From Ceratobasidium sp. AG-K (lineage: Eukaryota; Basidiomycota; Agaricomycetes; Cantharellales; Ceratobasidiaceae): 64,000 nucleotides of DNA. The translations under genes and the position numbers were made by a program. Positions 41,287 to 53,200 of the stretch are shown here, piece by piece; positions within the stretch are counted from its first letter, which is position 1, and each line of letters begins with the position of its first letter. The stretch covers positions 2,418,001-2,482,000 of the forward strand of contig JAWNGF010000004.1 in the NCBI GenBank assembly GCA_037039685.1. Direction: 5' to 3'. A model generated the notes under the pieces. It did no database searches and was not told where the DNA came from. It saw nothing but the letters and a program-made list of their open reading frames with translations.

Positions 41287-43877
41287 TCACACTCGCACCA
41301 TCGCTTCGAGACCTAATAAGATAACCCGTAGGGCTGCACGGTCCGCTGCACACGCATCCGCATCCGCCTTGAGCCCGGCACGCACAGTCGACCACGCACT
41401 TGTCCGCCGCATCTGGGCCTCTTTCTCCTTCGCCGCGCGGAGTTCATGGGACTGCTGCCGGTACGTCTCGGCCTGCTTCATCAGCGCCTCGACTTCCCGC
41501 TCGTGCTCTTGCGCGCGCCTCTCGAGATCGGCCGCACGCGCACCGGTCTCATGCTCAAGCGCCTCGAGGTCGTCGTCGCGCGCTTGCACGGCCACTGTAA
41601 GCTCGTGTTCCCGCGCCGCCCAAGCCGCGCGCTGCGTCTCCCATTGCGCACGCTGGCTCTCGATCTGGGCTTGTTGCCCACTCCACTCGGCCTGCTGTGT
41701 ATTCCACTGTGTGCGCTGGGCGTTCCATTGCGATTGCTGGGCACTCCATTGCGTGCGCTCGGCTTGCCACTGTGCTCGCTCCGCCTCCCACTCCGCCTGT
41801 AGCTTTCCCCACGCATCTTCCTTGGCCGCCCAGAGCCTCTCCTTTTCGGCGAGCTCGCGCCGGCTCTTGCTCGATTTCTTTTCCCGCTCGGGAGATGCTG
41901 GGGTTTGACTCTGCTGGAATAGGACTTGGGAAATTGTTTGGCCGTGTACCGTCTCTTCCTCGATCTCGGGCTCGCTATCGCTGATCCCAGCCAAATTCAT
42001 CCGCTTGGGACCGATCGTTGTCAACCGGGGCAGATTCCGAGCCGGACGCATGTCAGGACTGACTAGTCCAACGGCGGGCGGAGGCGCACGGAGAATATCC
42101 TCCAAGTCGCCTTCCTCTAGCCTAGACCGCTCGACGAGTGCGTCCCAAGACAGGATCGACTCGCGGGGCCGGTTCGGGCCTCCTGCGGCGGCAAGCTGTT
42201 GCGCCCGATCGCCCTTGGCGGCGGTGCGTAGCATCAACGCTGGAATCGCAGGCGATGCGAACGAGAGGGCCTCGCGGGACGGTAACCCGCCCCGAGATGG
42301 GGTCTCGGGCACACGTGAGCGCGAGGGTTTGGATGATTTGGTTGCAAACCGAGGCATCGCAGGGGTGGCTTGGCCCTTGAGGGGTGAAATGACGGTCTCG
42401 AGTAGGGCTGAAACGTCGCCTTCTTCTTCCCATTCCTCGTCGTCGTCTTGAGCGCGGCCCTTGGCTGGGGTTGAGCCGGCTGTAGGGGGAGGGAAGGCGA
42501 CCTTGCCCGGGTGTATCGGGCTTGGCAGGCCCGAGCTGAGCGACGCGACGGAGCCGGAACGACGCAGACGATGATCTAGGGGCGCCATAAGGGGGGACTC
42601 ATTTTGCGCAGAGATAGATGCGAGAAGAGTCTTGCTGATTGCAGGGGTGGAAATGTCGCCAAATGTGGTGCTACCGGTAGCGGTACGGCTGCGGGTCATG
42701 GGGGTCTGAATAGTCGTATCTTCTTCGTCCACATCGTCAGGCGGAGTAAGGACAACAGTTTGGGCGGCGCGGGGAAAGACTGTGGTATTAGACTTGGATG
42801 GGAGTTTATTGGCCGAGTCGCCAGATGAACGTGAGTCCCCAGTGCTGCTTCGGCTGATCGATGTAAAGATGCTCGAGGCGAGAGTGGTGGTGGACCCAGA
42901 GGTGCGGTGACCAGAAGCCTGTTGGGCCTCGTCGGCCTTCTTTGCCGCAATCTGCTTTGCACGTTCCACGGCTTCCTTCTTCTCCGCTCTTTTTCTTCGG
43001 CGGCCTGCTTCTCCTTGTCCCGACGCTCCCGACGCTTCTCCCGGTCGTCCTTGGGTGGCTTTGGAGTGGGGGTTTGGTCATTACGACTTGGCGAAGCACG
43101 GCCCTTGGGAGTTGGAAGGCTGGACCCCGCGCGGACAGGCGAGGGACGGGATTCGACACGGGTCACGGCCGCATGGACTCCGCGTGGGCTATCGGTGCGT
43201 CGCTCCTTGACCTCGACGGTTCGCACGTCTTCTGTGGACCCGCGTGGGGGGACGGGAGCAGCAGTCTTGGGCCGGATGTTGACTTTGGTTGTCCCGACAG
43301 GAATCGGATTAGCTGCTGGGGCGGGTGTGGCGCTCGCTGTTGGTGCGGCAAGTGCGCCTTTAATCATGAGGGATCGGCGGCGAGGAATCGGCAAAACTCC
43401 GGCCGGGGCTACCGTGGGCGGTGTGGGCGAGAGTTTAGACGGCGATGCCCGCTTAGGAGAGCTAGTCGTCGCCTTGTGCTGAGTCAACCCCCGAGCGGCG
43501 GACATGGTGCGGGTTCGAACGTAGGTCTGGGCCTGAGAAGGAGCACGGCTCGCTGGTGCTGATGTTGGTGTGGACGAACTCTGCTCAAACGCTCCCGCAA
43601 CACTCGGCCTTCGCGCGTGGGCTGGACGGGGACTAGGGCCGCTGGGGGTAATCGACCGGTCTGCAATCGAGGGAATACCCGATGCACTGCGCACGTGAGT
43701 CGTTGCGGCCTTGGTGTCTTTGCCAACAGCGTCCGCCAGTGCCTTTCCAAGGTGGTTCAGCGAGTACCGGAGCGACGAGCGCTTGTGTTGGGGCTGGGGC
43801 ATCGCACTCGTCGGGGGACCGCCAGCCGCCTTCTTGTTGCGTGGGGACTGCATTGTGGTGCTCATCGTGGCCGGCAT
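41287..43877 (-). CDS. large Pro/Ser-rich protein with Trp-heptad coiled coil, apparent frameshift
   Basis: ATG at 43877 (MPATMSTTMQSPRNKKA), stop at 41287. Two long frames meet near 42990: the upstream one reads DREKRRERRDKEKQAAEEKE, the downstream one continues AEKKEAVERAKQIAAKKADE. They differ by one base at a run of five A's (plus T's 42990-42994); one more A would join them into about 863 residues. So this is a one-base deletion or an assembly error. The N-terminal 280 residues are disordered, basic and Ser/Pro/Thr-rich. Near the C-terminus are about nine heptads with Trp at one position (RAQWQAERTQWSAQQSQW), then a conventional coiled coil. This suggests a scaffold, possibly cytoskeletal, protein. 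Family not recognised. Confidence 0.72.
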
Positions 43878-46800
43878 TAATGTAGGAGGCTCTGAACACG
43901 AGGAAAGGTGCTGGTGGGGCTGTGCCTATGGTCGTATCTTGTGATCTGCTCGCGCTCAGCACTCAGCCAATCAATCTCGTCTCCAGCTTACCGTCCAAAT
44001 TTCGTGGCTTTTTTAATTTGTGTCGTTGCCCGTCGTGAAGCCTTGTCGTTGTGGTCGTGCCCAAGCAACTCTCTTCCCCATGTCTATTACATAATTGGGC
44101 ACGTGCCTGCCTCATGTTTGCCCCCCAGTGCCCACGTTCGGAACGCTTCGGCGGGAGATGTTTGACGTACTAACGATCTGTGGGTGCACAATGAATTTTC
44201 ATTGGTGATACACATGTTCGGTTGGGGATATGTCTAACCCCCTACTATAGTACCCCTTGCGGCGCCTTGGACACGAGGTGTCCACTGCCCAACCATGAGG
44301 GCGCATACATCATAAGACCGTGAGCGCTGAGCGGATTACCTAGTTGAAATATCGGCTGGGAGCATTCTTTCCCTCTGCCCAGTGGCTCTTTCCTCGGCCG
44401 TCGAGAATACTCCCTCTATTGTCCTATCTATAGATTGTCTTTAGATGGATCCGTGAGAACTAGGGCCCGAGAGACCCGGGATGACGATGCATGACGAGTC
44501 TCGGTCCAAGGGCGCGCACAATCCCTTTGCCTGCGTGACTGTGTCGGCCCAAAGTGGCTATATTCATACAGCCGCCTCCTGCCGCTAACATCTTTGCCAC
44601 CTTCATCCATCCATTGCATTTCGAACAAATTGTGTGAGGGGATCCTGTTCCTTCGGTATTTCATAATGCCCGATCCACGTGTTGAAAAGTTAAGAGACTC
44701 AGGCCGGATGTGTAATATGAATATATGCAGAACACTCAATGCGCAACCCACATGATGGACGGACCGAAGTTAATGCGTAAAGGGCGACTTATAAATTATG
44801 TTGTCAATTGAGGTTTAATCGATAAGGTTGTGCACTAATTGGGTAACCCCCACTCTCGAACGGCTATTACATACATCCAAAATGGGATGGCGGCCGGACA
44901 ACAGTCCTTTTTCTGAATACTTACGCGACTCACAAAGAAACCCCGGGTTCTGCGAGGCGTGGTTGACCGTACAGTTCCTTAACACGCCACTCTTCTTCCG
45001 CGAGCTCGGACATTGACCCTAGCCATTATTCATATGTAGAATGTTCCACTCTCATCGCTCCCGAGTGTGCCACTCGCCATCGGGGTTGAGAACAGGCTAC
45101 TTAAGCAGTTCGCGAGGGCTAAGCGGGGAGTCGCTTCAATTTCTGATACCAACCAGCGAGTATAAGTGCCTAGGAAGTGGATCTTGAGTTTCCCTCCGCA
45201 CAACGTTGGGACCACGACTTCCGGCAATACACGCCCCCTCTCTCGATGAGGAAGATTATTCGGCTTAATTTGCGAGCCTATGTCACACGGAGACCGCGAG
45301 CAACACGAGGAGGAAAGCTATTTTGTGCAGAGCCAGTTGTGCATTTATCCAATTGGAACCCAAACGGGTATTGGCGTCACCATATTCGAGTAGATTAAGT
45401 AAATATTGGCTACGCACTGTCATTTCATGCTTATTACCACCTGTCTTTGATATGCACTGTCGTCTCCAGATCTCCACAAGTACGCGGAAGGGTTTCTAGC
45501 ACTTTCCTCGCTTCAAGCGTCCATTCGGACGTATACACGTTATTTCCTCAAGTACAACGCATCGACGTAAGTTTTCACATCTATTAGCCTTGTCCTTAAG
45601 GTTTCTGTAGCAAACTAGTCGGAGCGAGAGGTCCCACGTCGCACCGGTATATATGTTTTTCCGGCACGGACTGACGCCGAGTCAAACCTGCAGGCATAGT
45701 TCAAGTTTGGATTACGAACGCGCACCTGGGTCACAAAACGTACAGTACCTTGGAGTCAGCGCAATGCATCCAGCTATCCCGGCTCGAGAGCGCCTCTGAT
45801 ATCGGCGTGAGGTGCGTTCAGTGCCCACCCCGAAAAGACGTGTGTAATTATTACGAGGATAGGACTCGACGATGATAAGTCGAGAGCACACGAGGGAAAG
45901 AGCCCGCGTCTGGCGCCAGGACAATTACTAGTGTTCAATAACCGGTCATCGCGCTTACGAGTCTGGACAGGGGAAAAAATAGGCCACATCGAAGTTTCTG
46001 CGAATCGTGCTATGAAGACTTCAGGACTTCAGGACTTCCGCTGAACCGACATGGGTCCGAGTCGCGCATGTTGCACAAAGCCGTACCTCGTCGCTCAATC
46101 GCGAGCTACTTTGCGTCGCTTGACTACGCCGGGTCACAATCGTAGTCAATCAGCCTACACAGACCGGACATCCATTCACACCAGTCGATAATGGGCATGG
46201 ATTCGCCTCCGTATACCGGGAATATGGCCACTCACTGAATCTCCTCACTCGCTTTCACCAGTAACCAGACCCCCTTGACGACTTTCTCCCTAATGGTCCC
46301 ATATTGGACAAGTTCCTCAACCTGGAGTAGAAACTGTCATGGAAACAGGTCAATGCGGCCACAGGTGGGCCCAAAATAAATCATACGGCGACTCCGAGGA
46401 GCACAGGGTCAATATATGCGGTCCCTATAGCGCTTGACCGTGCCGACGGCGTTGTAAAGTAACCAAGGCCGCGAGTTCCGCAGTCGGTAACGCCCAACAC
46501 AGCTGTTCCCCCTACTCCAAGCCTAGCTCCGAGTTCGAGCGATTCGTACCGGAAATGGCGAGGAATTGGGTAGCTCAACGCATATACCTAATATGGGGGA
46601 GGGTGTATGCACACTTGATCGCCAACGCTCATGGATGAGAGCTCAACACCACTCGCGCGCTCCGGACCAAACCATCAACGTTTGTTCGAACAATGACACC
46701 TTCGCACCCTGACCACGCAAGATAATACAAGACCGGGTACCTATCCCAATCGAAAATAGAACTCTCCCCACACAAGCCTCGACGAACCCCGCACCGGCAT

Positions 46801-47100
46801 TCATACGATCGACCGATCGCAGTTGTCCTAATCTTAAACGATACTCGCCACCTCGATGTCTCGATGTCGGTTAAAATATCCCGGGCAGGGATTGGATCAT
46901 CCTAATTACGAGGTGGAAGAGATAAGGATATTCGGATTATCACCATTATTCGAGTCTCACGCCGCGAGGGCGCCTCGTTTGGAAGTGGCTAAGGGTATGA
47001 CGTTTGACAAGACAGACATTGCTGAAATAGATTATTGATGGTATGGATACAGTAGACATGAAACTTGTCGTGAGATTGTCGTAAGTGTAATTGAACGCAT
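43878..47100. other. 3.2-kb region without a recognisable gene
   Basis: All open frames are short and none shows codon bias, domain motifs or fitting splice sites. A small direct repeat (TTCAGGAC twice, near 46019-46034) is the only structure noticed. It may hold divergent promoters, decayed sequence or non-coding RNA that I cannot see. Confidence 0.5.
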
Positions 47101-48082
47101 CTAGACGGGCCCATCGACCTTTTTCTCCCTGTCGATGGGTGAGTGCGAACCCTAACCCAAACCAAGTAGACTAACCTCGCATTGAGCAGTGACTGCAAAC
47201 CCTAGTCAACATCTGTTCTAACAAATATAGACAGGACTCACCAAATACAATGTCCAAAACACTCCACACGTCGCCTGGAACGGAACTCGATACGGGAGCG
47301 GCATATACCGGAAATTGACCAACTGGGCCGCTGGCCAGACTTGCCAGTTGGCGATCAACGCAGGCGCATACCTTTACCTCGGTCAACACAGATACAAGCG
47401 TGTACTGTGTACTCACATGTCGGCATATTTCTGTTGGATCCCTTTGAGATCACGGCCTTCCATCCAGCCCATAGACCCCACAAATATGGTCAACTACGAG
47501 GGGTTAGTAACAGCCAGGCACAACGAGCGTGGACGTACTCCAATCGGTGCCCTGCAATATGAATCAATGAATGGACTCCAGCCGAGAAAGGAACGTAACA
47601 TACATGATGATCTGATCTGCTGCGACGCGCTTGGCCAATGCTGGCATGCTGACCTTGCCTCCGACCGACCGAAGTGGAAACGCCCGCTCGAGAAAGACGT
47701 TCCATCGCCCGATGATAGGGCCTACAAAGGTCAATAGATGCCTGGTACAGAGGTCGAGACCTACCCATAGTTGTCCCGAATGCAAAGAATCGGAGGGTTC
47801 GGATGGGATCATACCGAGGCTTAGGAGGCTCGAACTCGGGCTTGTGCGGGGGTTTCTCGCGCGAGTTGAGCTGCAAGGGTGTCAGATAGGAAGCAACCAA
47901 TGGGTGGGACGTACGATGATTTGTGCGCTCTGGGCGACGACGTCTGCGAATGCCGTTAGTGCGCCATTGGTTGCGGCAAGGGTTACGCTTGGGCTGCTTG
48001 GGGTAAGTTACTGATCACGCTTGACCTGTCAAACTGACCGTTTGGTAAAGCTGTCTTGGTATACGCGTGCGATGGCGGCCAT
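47101..48082 (-). CDS. Mpv17/PMP22 family membrane protein (Sym1-like)
   Basis: Nine exons: 48082-48039, 47996-47915, 47870-47765, 47721-47604, 47553-47541, 47493-47417, 47371-47242, 47192-47176 and 47128-47101; 204 aa. Starts MAAIARVYQDSFTKRSPSV. Family signatures: GALTAFADVVAQ; RTLRFFAFGTTMGPIIGRW; the C-terminal block ALIANWQVWPAAQLVNFRYMPL, YRVPFQATCG and WTLYLSLLN. These are four-helix proteins of the mitochondrial inner membrane or the peroxisome; yeast Sym1 is needed under heat and ethanol stress. Two exons are tiny (13 and 17 nt). The last intron could be retained, which would give a longer tail, but the spliced form ends the usual way. Confidence 0.9.
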
Positions 48083-48742
48083 GATTTCTGGCGCAATAGT
48101 TGAGTTGTGAAGGGTGGGTAGGTAGTCAGCCTGCTTACCGCTCATGGACTAAATATCGTCCTCGCTCCACTGATGACGACCTGGCCTCGACTGTGCGCGT
48201 CAACGGCGAGGTGGAGTGGGCTTGGCACGTGATATGGTCATCAGTTTCGTCATCCGAATCGGGCCGGAATATAGAAGTGCTTCCAGAAGCGTGTTCATGC
48301 GGGGCAGGGTTGAGAAGCATGTGTTACGCTGCGGATCCCGCGGACACCGAATGTTGAGTGGTTAAACAATACATGATGATTCACTACTAGACAATGGAAC
48401 AGAAACAAGATCGAAAATAATATTCATAGAATAGGGTACGGAGCGCCAAGACGGACAGTGGTGCCAACCGGGGGACAACTGCCTGGGCCTTGGTTTTTGG
48501 GTACCAGGGAGTAAGGACAGACGTATGGTATCAGACAAAAAGAGTAGAGATCGACAGCGCAAGTCCGAGGGCAGCCCAGAGAGGAAAGGAGGGAGTGGCA
48601 GGTGTGTGTCTGTTGAAGAGTTAGATTGGGCGGTTGGCATAGAGAACTAACGTACCAAGACGGGGTTGTGAAATTGGTGAGTATATGGAGAAAGGCTGGC
48701 GAGTCGTTAGCCAGAGTGATAACCAGAATGTTGTTGCTCACC
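48083..48742. other. promoter of the Mpv17-like gene and 3' flank of the peptide precursor
   Basis: No open frame of interest. Directly after the peptide precursor stop (TTAAGGTGAGC on the minus strand) lies a good donor, with a branch-like GCTAAC and an acceptor near 48610-48615, so the precursor mRNA may carry a 3'-UTR intron. Confidence 0.45.
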
Positions 48743-49210
48743 TTAATCCTTTTTCCATGGGCGGACATCATACGGGCCGTTGGTTTCAGCATCGTCACGC
48801 TTCCAGCCGCGGCCAGGGAAACCGTTGGTCTCAGCGTCGTCGCCCTCCTGGCGCTTCCAGCCGCGGGGATCCCAGCCATCGGTGCCGGCATCGTCACCAT
48901 CCTGGCGCTTCCAGGGGCGGCCGGGGAAGCCTTTGATAGTTGCGTCGTCGTCGCCCTCCTGGCGCTTCCAGCCGCGACCAGCATAGGCATCGGGGTCGGC
49001 ATCGTCCCGCTTCCACGGGCGACCACTGTAGGTATCCTCTTCAGCATCTTCCTGACGCTTCCAGCCTTGGCCGTTGTAGCTATCTGTGTTGGCTTCGTCT
49101 CTCTTCCAGCCGCGGAGATCAACAGTGTCCGGGTCGGCTTCGGTGGGGATGGGCGCAGCGAGCGCAAGTAGGGGTGCCACAAGGGCTATGAGAGCAATGG
49201 AGAAACGCAT
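48743..49210 (-). CDS. secreted Kex2-processed repeat peptide precursor (eight W-K-R type units)
   Basis: One exon, 155 aa, ATG 49210, TAA 48743-48745. Residues 1-19 (MRFSIALIALVAPLLALAA) are a signal peptide. The rest is eight units, each an acidic stretch, then a short core ending Trp-Lys-Arg: DLRGWKR, SYNGQGWKR, TYSGRPWKR, AYAGRGWKR, GFPGRPWKR, WDPRGWKR, GFPGRGWKR and a last unit ending VRPWKKD. Lys-Arg is the Kex2 cleavage site; the acidic stretches contain X-Ala and X-Pro pairs (DDADPDA) that a Ste13-like dipeptidyl peptidase could trim. The layout resembles yeast alpha-factor and the fungal KEP class; mature peptides of about 6-10 residues ending in Trp are inferred. It lacks a CaaX end, so it is not a usual basidiomycete pheromone. 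No tailoring enzyme gene lies beside it. Confidence 0.85.
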   Translation of the reverse strand: MRFSIALIALVAPLLALAAPIPTEADPDTVDLRGWKRDEANTDSYNGQGWKRQEDAEEDTYSGRPWKRDDADPDAYAGRGWKRQEGDDDATIKGFPGRPWKRQDGDDAGTDGWDPRGWKRQEGDDAETNGFPGRGWKRDDAETNGPYDVRPWKKD

Positions 49211-50263
49211 GTCGGAGCCGGAGAAAAGTAAATGAGTATCGACGCAGTGATACAAGGGGGACGATGGGGGGACCAACTCACCCAGCCGATCTTATATCAA
49301 CGGGATCATCGTGCTCGGATAATCCGCTCTTGTGGTTCCTGTGGATACCGTTCCTTGGCAATTGGCGAAAACCCAAGTGTGCGGGTCGTGCCTTGCTTGA
49401 GTTTCCGGCATCACCTCTCTGTTTTACCGAACAAAATAAAATATCCCAATTGCGGTTTCAGTCTGTCGCTACCCCACTCCCTTTCAAGCAGCCAACTTGC
49501 GCACTCCTGCCGAATCCCTCGATTGGCTGCCGAAACTCTCCGTCGCTATGTCCGCCGACCAAGTGTTCGTGGCGTCTGTGAATAGCAGGAGGGGTGCATA
49601 TCGCAGGCTCGACCAGATTGGCCGCCGCTTGGCCAATTCACTTTGTTCCGTCATGTGTGCCTGCCTAGTGTCAACCGTGCCTTTCGTCCTTTGAGCACAC
49701 AAGCGATCAGCGTTCCGGCTGCGTTTCCCCGGGGGATCGCGAGCCAGCACCCAATATACGCATATTTAGATTCGTTCTAGAAATCCAGAGCGTCATCGGG
49801 TGCCGTTACATCAAAAGCCAGCGCATGCGTGGAGGAGAACCCCTATCTCCGGTGAGCTGATACGCACCATTCTTGCCTCGTCGGGTAATACTCGAATCGC
49901 TCACTGGTGCGCCACGATGTCGGCGGGTAGGGTTTGCTCTCTATTCTTCCGCATAGATTCCGCTGTAAACTATAGCTCTCGTCCGCGTTCGCCGTATGCG
50001 TGTGAAATTTGCCGAAGCGTACCTTTGACTCTAATTCAATGATGTGCATACAACTCCGCCGGTAGCCCTGGGCTGAATTGCGCTGGATCGCCAGGTACAA
50101 TCCACCATTCGAACCCCATGCATTGCGTAGCGCCAGTACATTTCATGGCGCTCGCCTTGACACGGCCTAGACGCGGCCTAGACACACCGATCCCGCCCCA
50201 CCGAGTGAATTGCCAACCAAAAGTGGGCTGCACGTGACTAACAACTAATTTCTCTCCGCTCCG
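49211..50263. promoter_or_regulatory. divergent intergenic region, peptide precursor and Urb2
   Basis: About 1.05 kb. A GATATAAG-like box on the minus strand at about 49291-49300, some 85 bp upstream of the precursor ATG, is a candidate TATA box. No gene recognised in between. Confidence 0.4.
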
Positions 50264-53200
50264 ATGCAGCTCGAGCTCTCGTCGTCACAAGAGTTTATTC
50301 GGGCTCTCAAGGCGCCCAAGGACCCGCCCAAACCGGGTAGTGCACTCAAGGTTGACTTGGCGAGGGCGGCATGGGAACTCGAGTCGTTGTTTATTCCGAG
50401 CAAGGCCGAGGTGATTGTCGAGTGGGCGTTGCAGGTATTGAAGAGGTGCGTGCAAACCTAGGGTTGCGCTGGAGCTGATCGAGTGTTTGGGTTTGACAGT
50501 GCCGAAATAGACGTAAAGATTTGGACGTTATTGGACGACATCCTTTCAAATACTAGCGCGCCCGCGTGGCTCAATGGGGTTGTCAACCGTGTTGCTGTTT
50601 TGCCCGTCTTTACTTCCTTACTGCACTCGCTTGCAATTCGCTTGCGCTCCGTCACAGATGCTCTGGAACCTGCCCTCTTCACCTCGGCGACCCGTGTTGC
50701 ACGAATTCTTTTGCCACTTGCGTCGCTCAAGACCAGCTGTGATGTCGTTGCTGGATGCTTCTGGGAAGTGCTTGGCCTGTTTTCATCTCAGGACGTACCA
50801 GATGACCGCTTCGTCCCAGTCTTGGACCTGTGTGAAGTGGTGGTATCCACACTAGAAACGAGCTTTGCCAACTATGCAAACAAGAAAAAGGTATGGTACA
50901 CTTTGATGAACCGCACGCACTCACGGCCCGATAGATTGCCACCCATTTGGTAGATCACTACCTGAACTCGTGGTTACACTGTCTTAATCCGGCCTCTGCA
51001 CTCGCCAAGTTTCGTCATCGACTCTTCGACGTGTGCAACATCATCGTATTCTCGCCCGAGCACACGCGTGCAATCTTCCAGCATCATCCGGATCCACACC
51101 CGGTCTTGATCGCCACGTCTTTTTCCCCGCGGGTGTTTGCAGCGTACATATCTGCGCTCCGCACGCACAAGCTTTCGGTTTTCTTGGACCAGGGTGGGTC
51201 TGGGCTCCAAAAACGAATCAGGACCGCCGCGCGCGAGGTATTTGTGCGTTCGGTCGCCGGCAGAGAGTGGAGCGTTGTTGCCCAGCTGGCCCGGTATGCG
51301 GAAGACTTGCAAGTTGTTGATGACGATTGGGCTGAAGAATTTGGGGCATTGGCGGAATCGGCGGTGCAAGCGTTGGATAACAAATGGAGTGGTGAGTTTT
51401 TTTGATATTCCCTAGATTCGCACTAATTTGTAAAAAGAGGAACAAGCACGAATCGCGATTCATATATGTGAAACCTTGGGTTGCATTTTGCGATGTCATG
51501 TCCATGTCGTCGAACCCATCCTGGGGCGACTTCTTTCCGGATTGTGCGATGTGCGTCTTCTCGTTCTCGGGGCTGTCGACCAACTAAGTATCGCTAGGCC
51601 CCCCACTCGGTTTTACCCGCAGCAGGATCCGTACTCGAGCTCGTACTCGATTACCATTCCAAGGCACGAACCTTGAATACTTTCTTGCCCCAGTTAGCCA
51701 ACGCTCTCGCGTCGCGTGAGTACCAAGCTGCGTGCACGGGTCCCGTGTTCGAACCCACGTTTGCCGCGAGATTACGCCGATCAATCTCTGCCTTTATCAC
51801 GCCCGGTCAAATTTTACCCTGCACCCAAGCCCTGTTGTCCGAGGTGCCATTAATTCCAAGCTCGGAGCCCCCACGCAAGAAGCGCCGCTCGTCGGCTCGG
51901 GGTAGCAACGCTAATGAATCTGAATCGGCAATCCGCCTTGGGCTCGTATCTAGGTTGCTCGTGGATGTGCTCGCGAGTTTGCCCGTGCGGACGCTCAAGA
52001 ATGACGTAGTGGAGCTCTTGCGGAGATCAGTTGACGAATTTGATGAGCGGTTGGGTGGTCTTGTGAATCCGACTTCGTGGGCAGAGCAGGTTTCATTGGC
52101 CGCGGTGTTGCGTATACGGTATGGGCTTCGGCAAGCCCGGTGTCCGGTGCGGACGAGGCGCGTGCTTACACAGGAGGAATCTGTGGCCGAGGATGATTTA
52201 CTCTTGCGCTTGATTGAGGATGATACGCTTTCGGCTGAATTGGTGACTGAAGCGGTACGTATTCTCTCTCAATGAGACTCTAGCTTATGCTCTGTGTTAG
52301 GTCCGTGTCTTGGCCCAAGGCGAGCGGTCTAGAGAGCATATATGCAACGTATGGAGTCGTGCGCTCGCTCGTGTGCAGCGTGATTCTGCGGCCCAGCAGA
52401 ATTCGTCATGGAACGGATCGCTGGCGCATTTGGAGAATCATGTGTGGTTCCCGTTGTTGTTTTTGCTGTTTGATAGGCAATTGCATCTCATAGAGTGCGT
52501 TGTTCGACTTGGTTAGTGACCGGAGCTCATGGTTAAGCTCTAGGTTCAGCATGAACGCCGACCAACTCAAAATTATCCTGGATATCCTGGTACACATGAA
52601 CCGTAACCTGGATCGTTCCGATGCCATCACCGCGGCTCACTTGTTCAACAAGACGATTTCCTTGGCACAGTTCTGGGAACTGCCCAACTTGCGAAGTGAG
52701 TCACTGAGGCGCATACAAGCTACGATTTATTCATGTGTTGATTTGAAGAGGCCCTGAATGACAAGATAACTCTCGACACTAGCTCGCTTGACCAAGTGGA
52801 TTTGCACAAGGCCCTCAAGGCACTGCGCAAGGGAAGGCAATCCAAGCACGCGGGCTCTCACGATACCGCGATCTCCATGTACCATATCGCAGCGTTAGCT
52901 CCACCCGACTATCTCGATCGACCGGCCAAGGCAGCGCTGCTGGCGCGAGCGGCTTGTGCCGATGTTCTCGCTACTCGAGCCGCGGACAAGTCGATCGTGC
53001 GAGTTGTATTGCGCCAGCTGAGTTCGGGCAGCGGGGTAACTCGTTTTTACTCGAGTGGTTCGACCCAGTGACGATTTGTGTTCCGAGTAGGTCCTACCCG
53101 AAGAATACATCCGATACCTCCTCGACCCCCTGTTACAAAACATCACAGAAGCACCGTGCAACTCTGGCAATCCTGACGATACATTACCGGTCCTTGGAGC

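Noticed and set aside
41369..41908. Plus-strand Ser/Cys/Arg-rich frames opposite the Trp-heptad coiled coil
   Set aside because: Mirror frames of a biased coding repeat; no independent features.
43878..47100. Several 60-107 codon frames on both strands
   Set aside because: Near random expectation for the length; none joins others with plausible introns or shows a motif.
48626..49171. Long plus-strand frame (181 codons) opposite the peptide precursor
   Set aside because: Shadow of the repeats on the other strand; the minus frame has a signal peptide and regular Kex2 sites.
51402..51676. Open frame continuing past 51550 in the Urb2 gene
   Set aside because: It ends in stops; a GTGCGT donor at 51551 and a GCTAG acceptor at 51597 restore the downstream frame with a good branch point.
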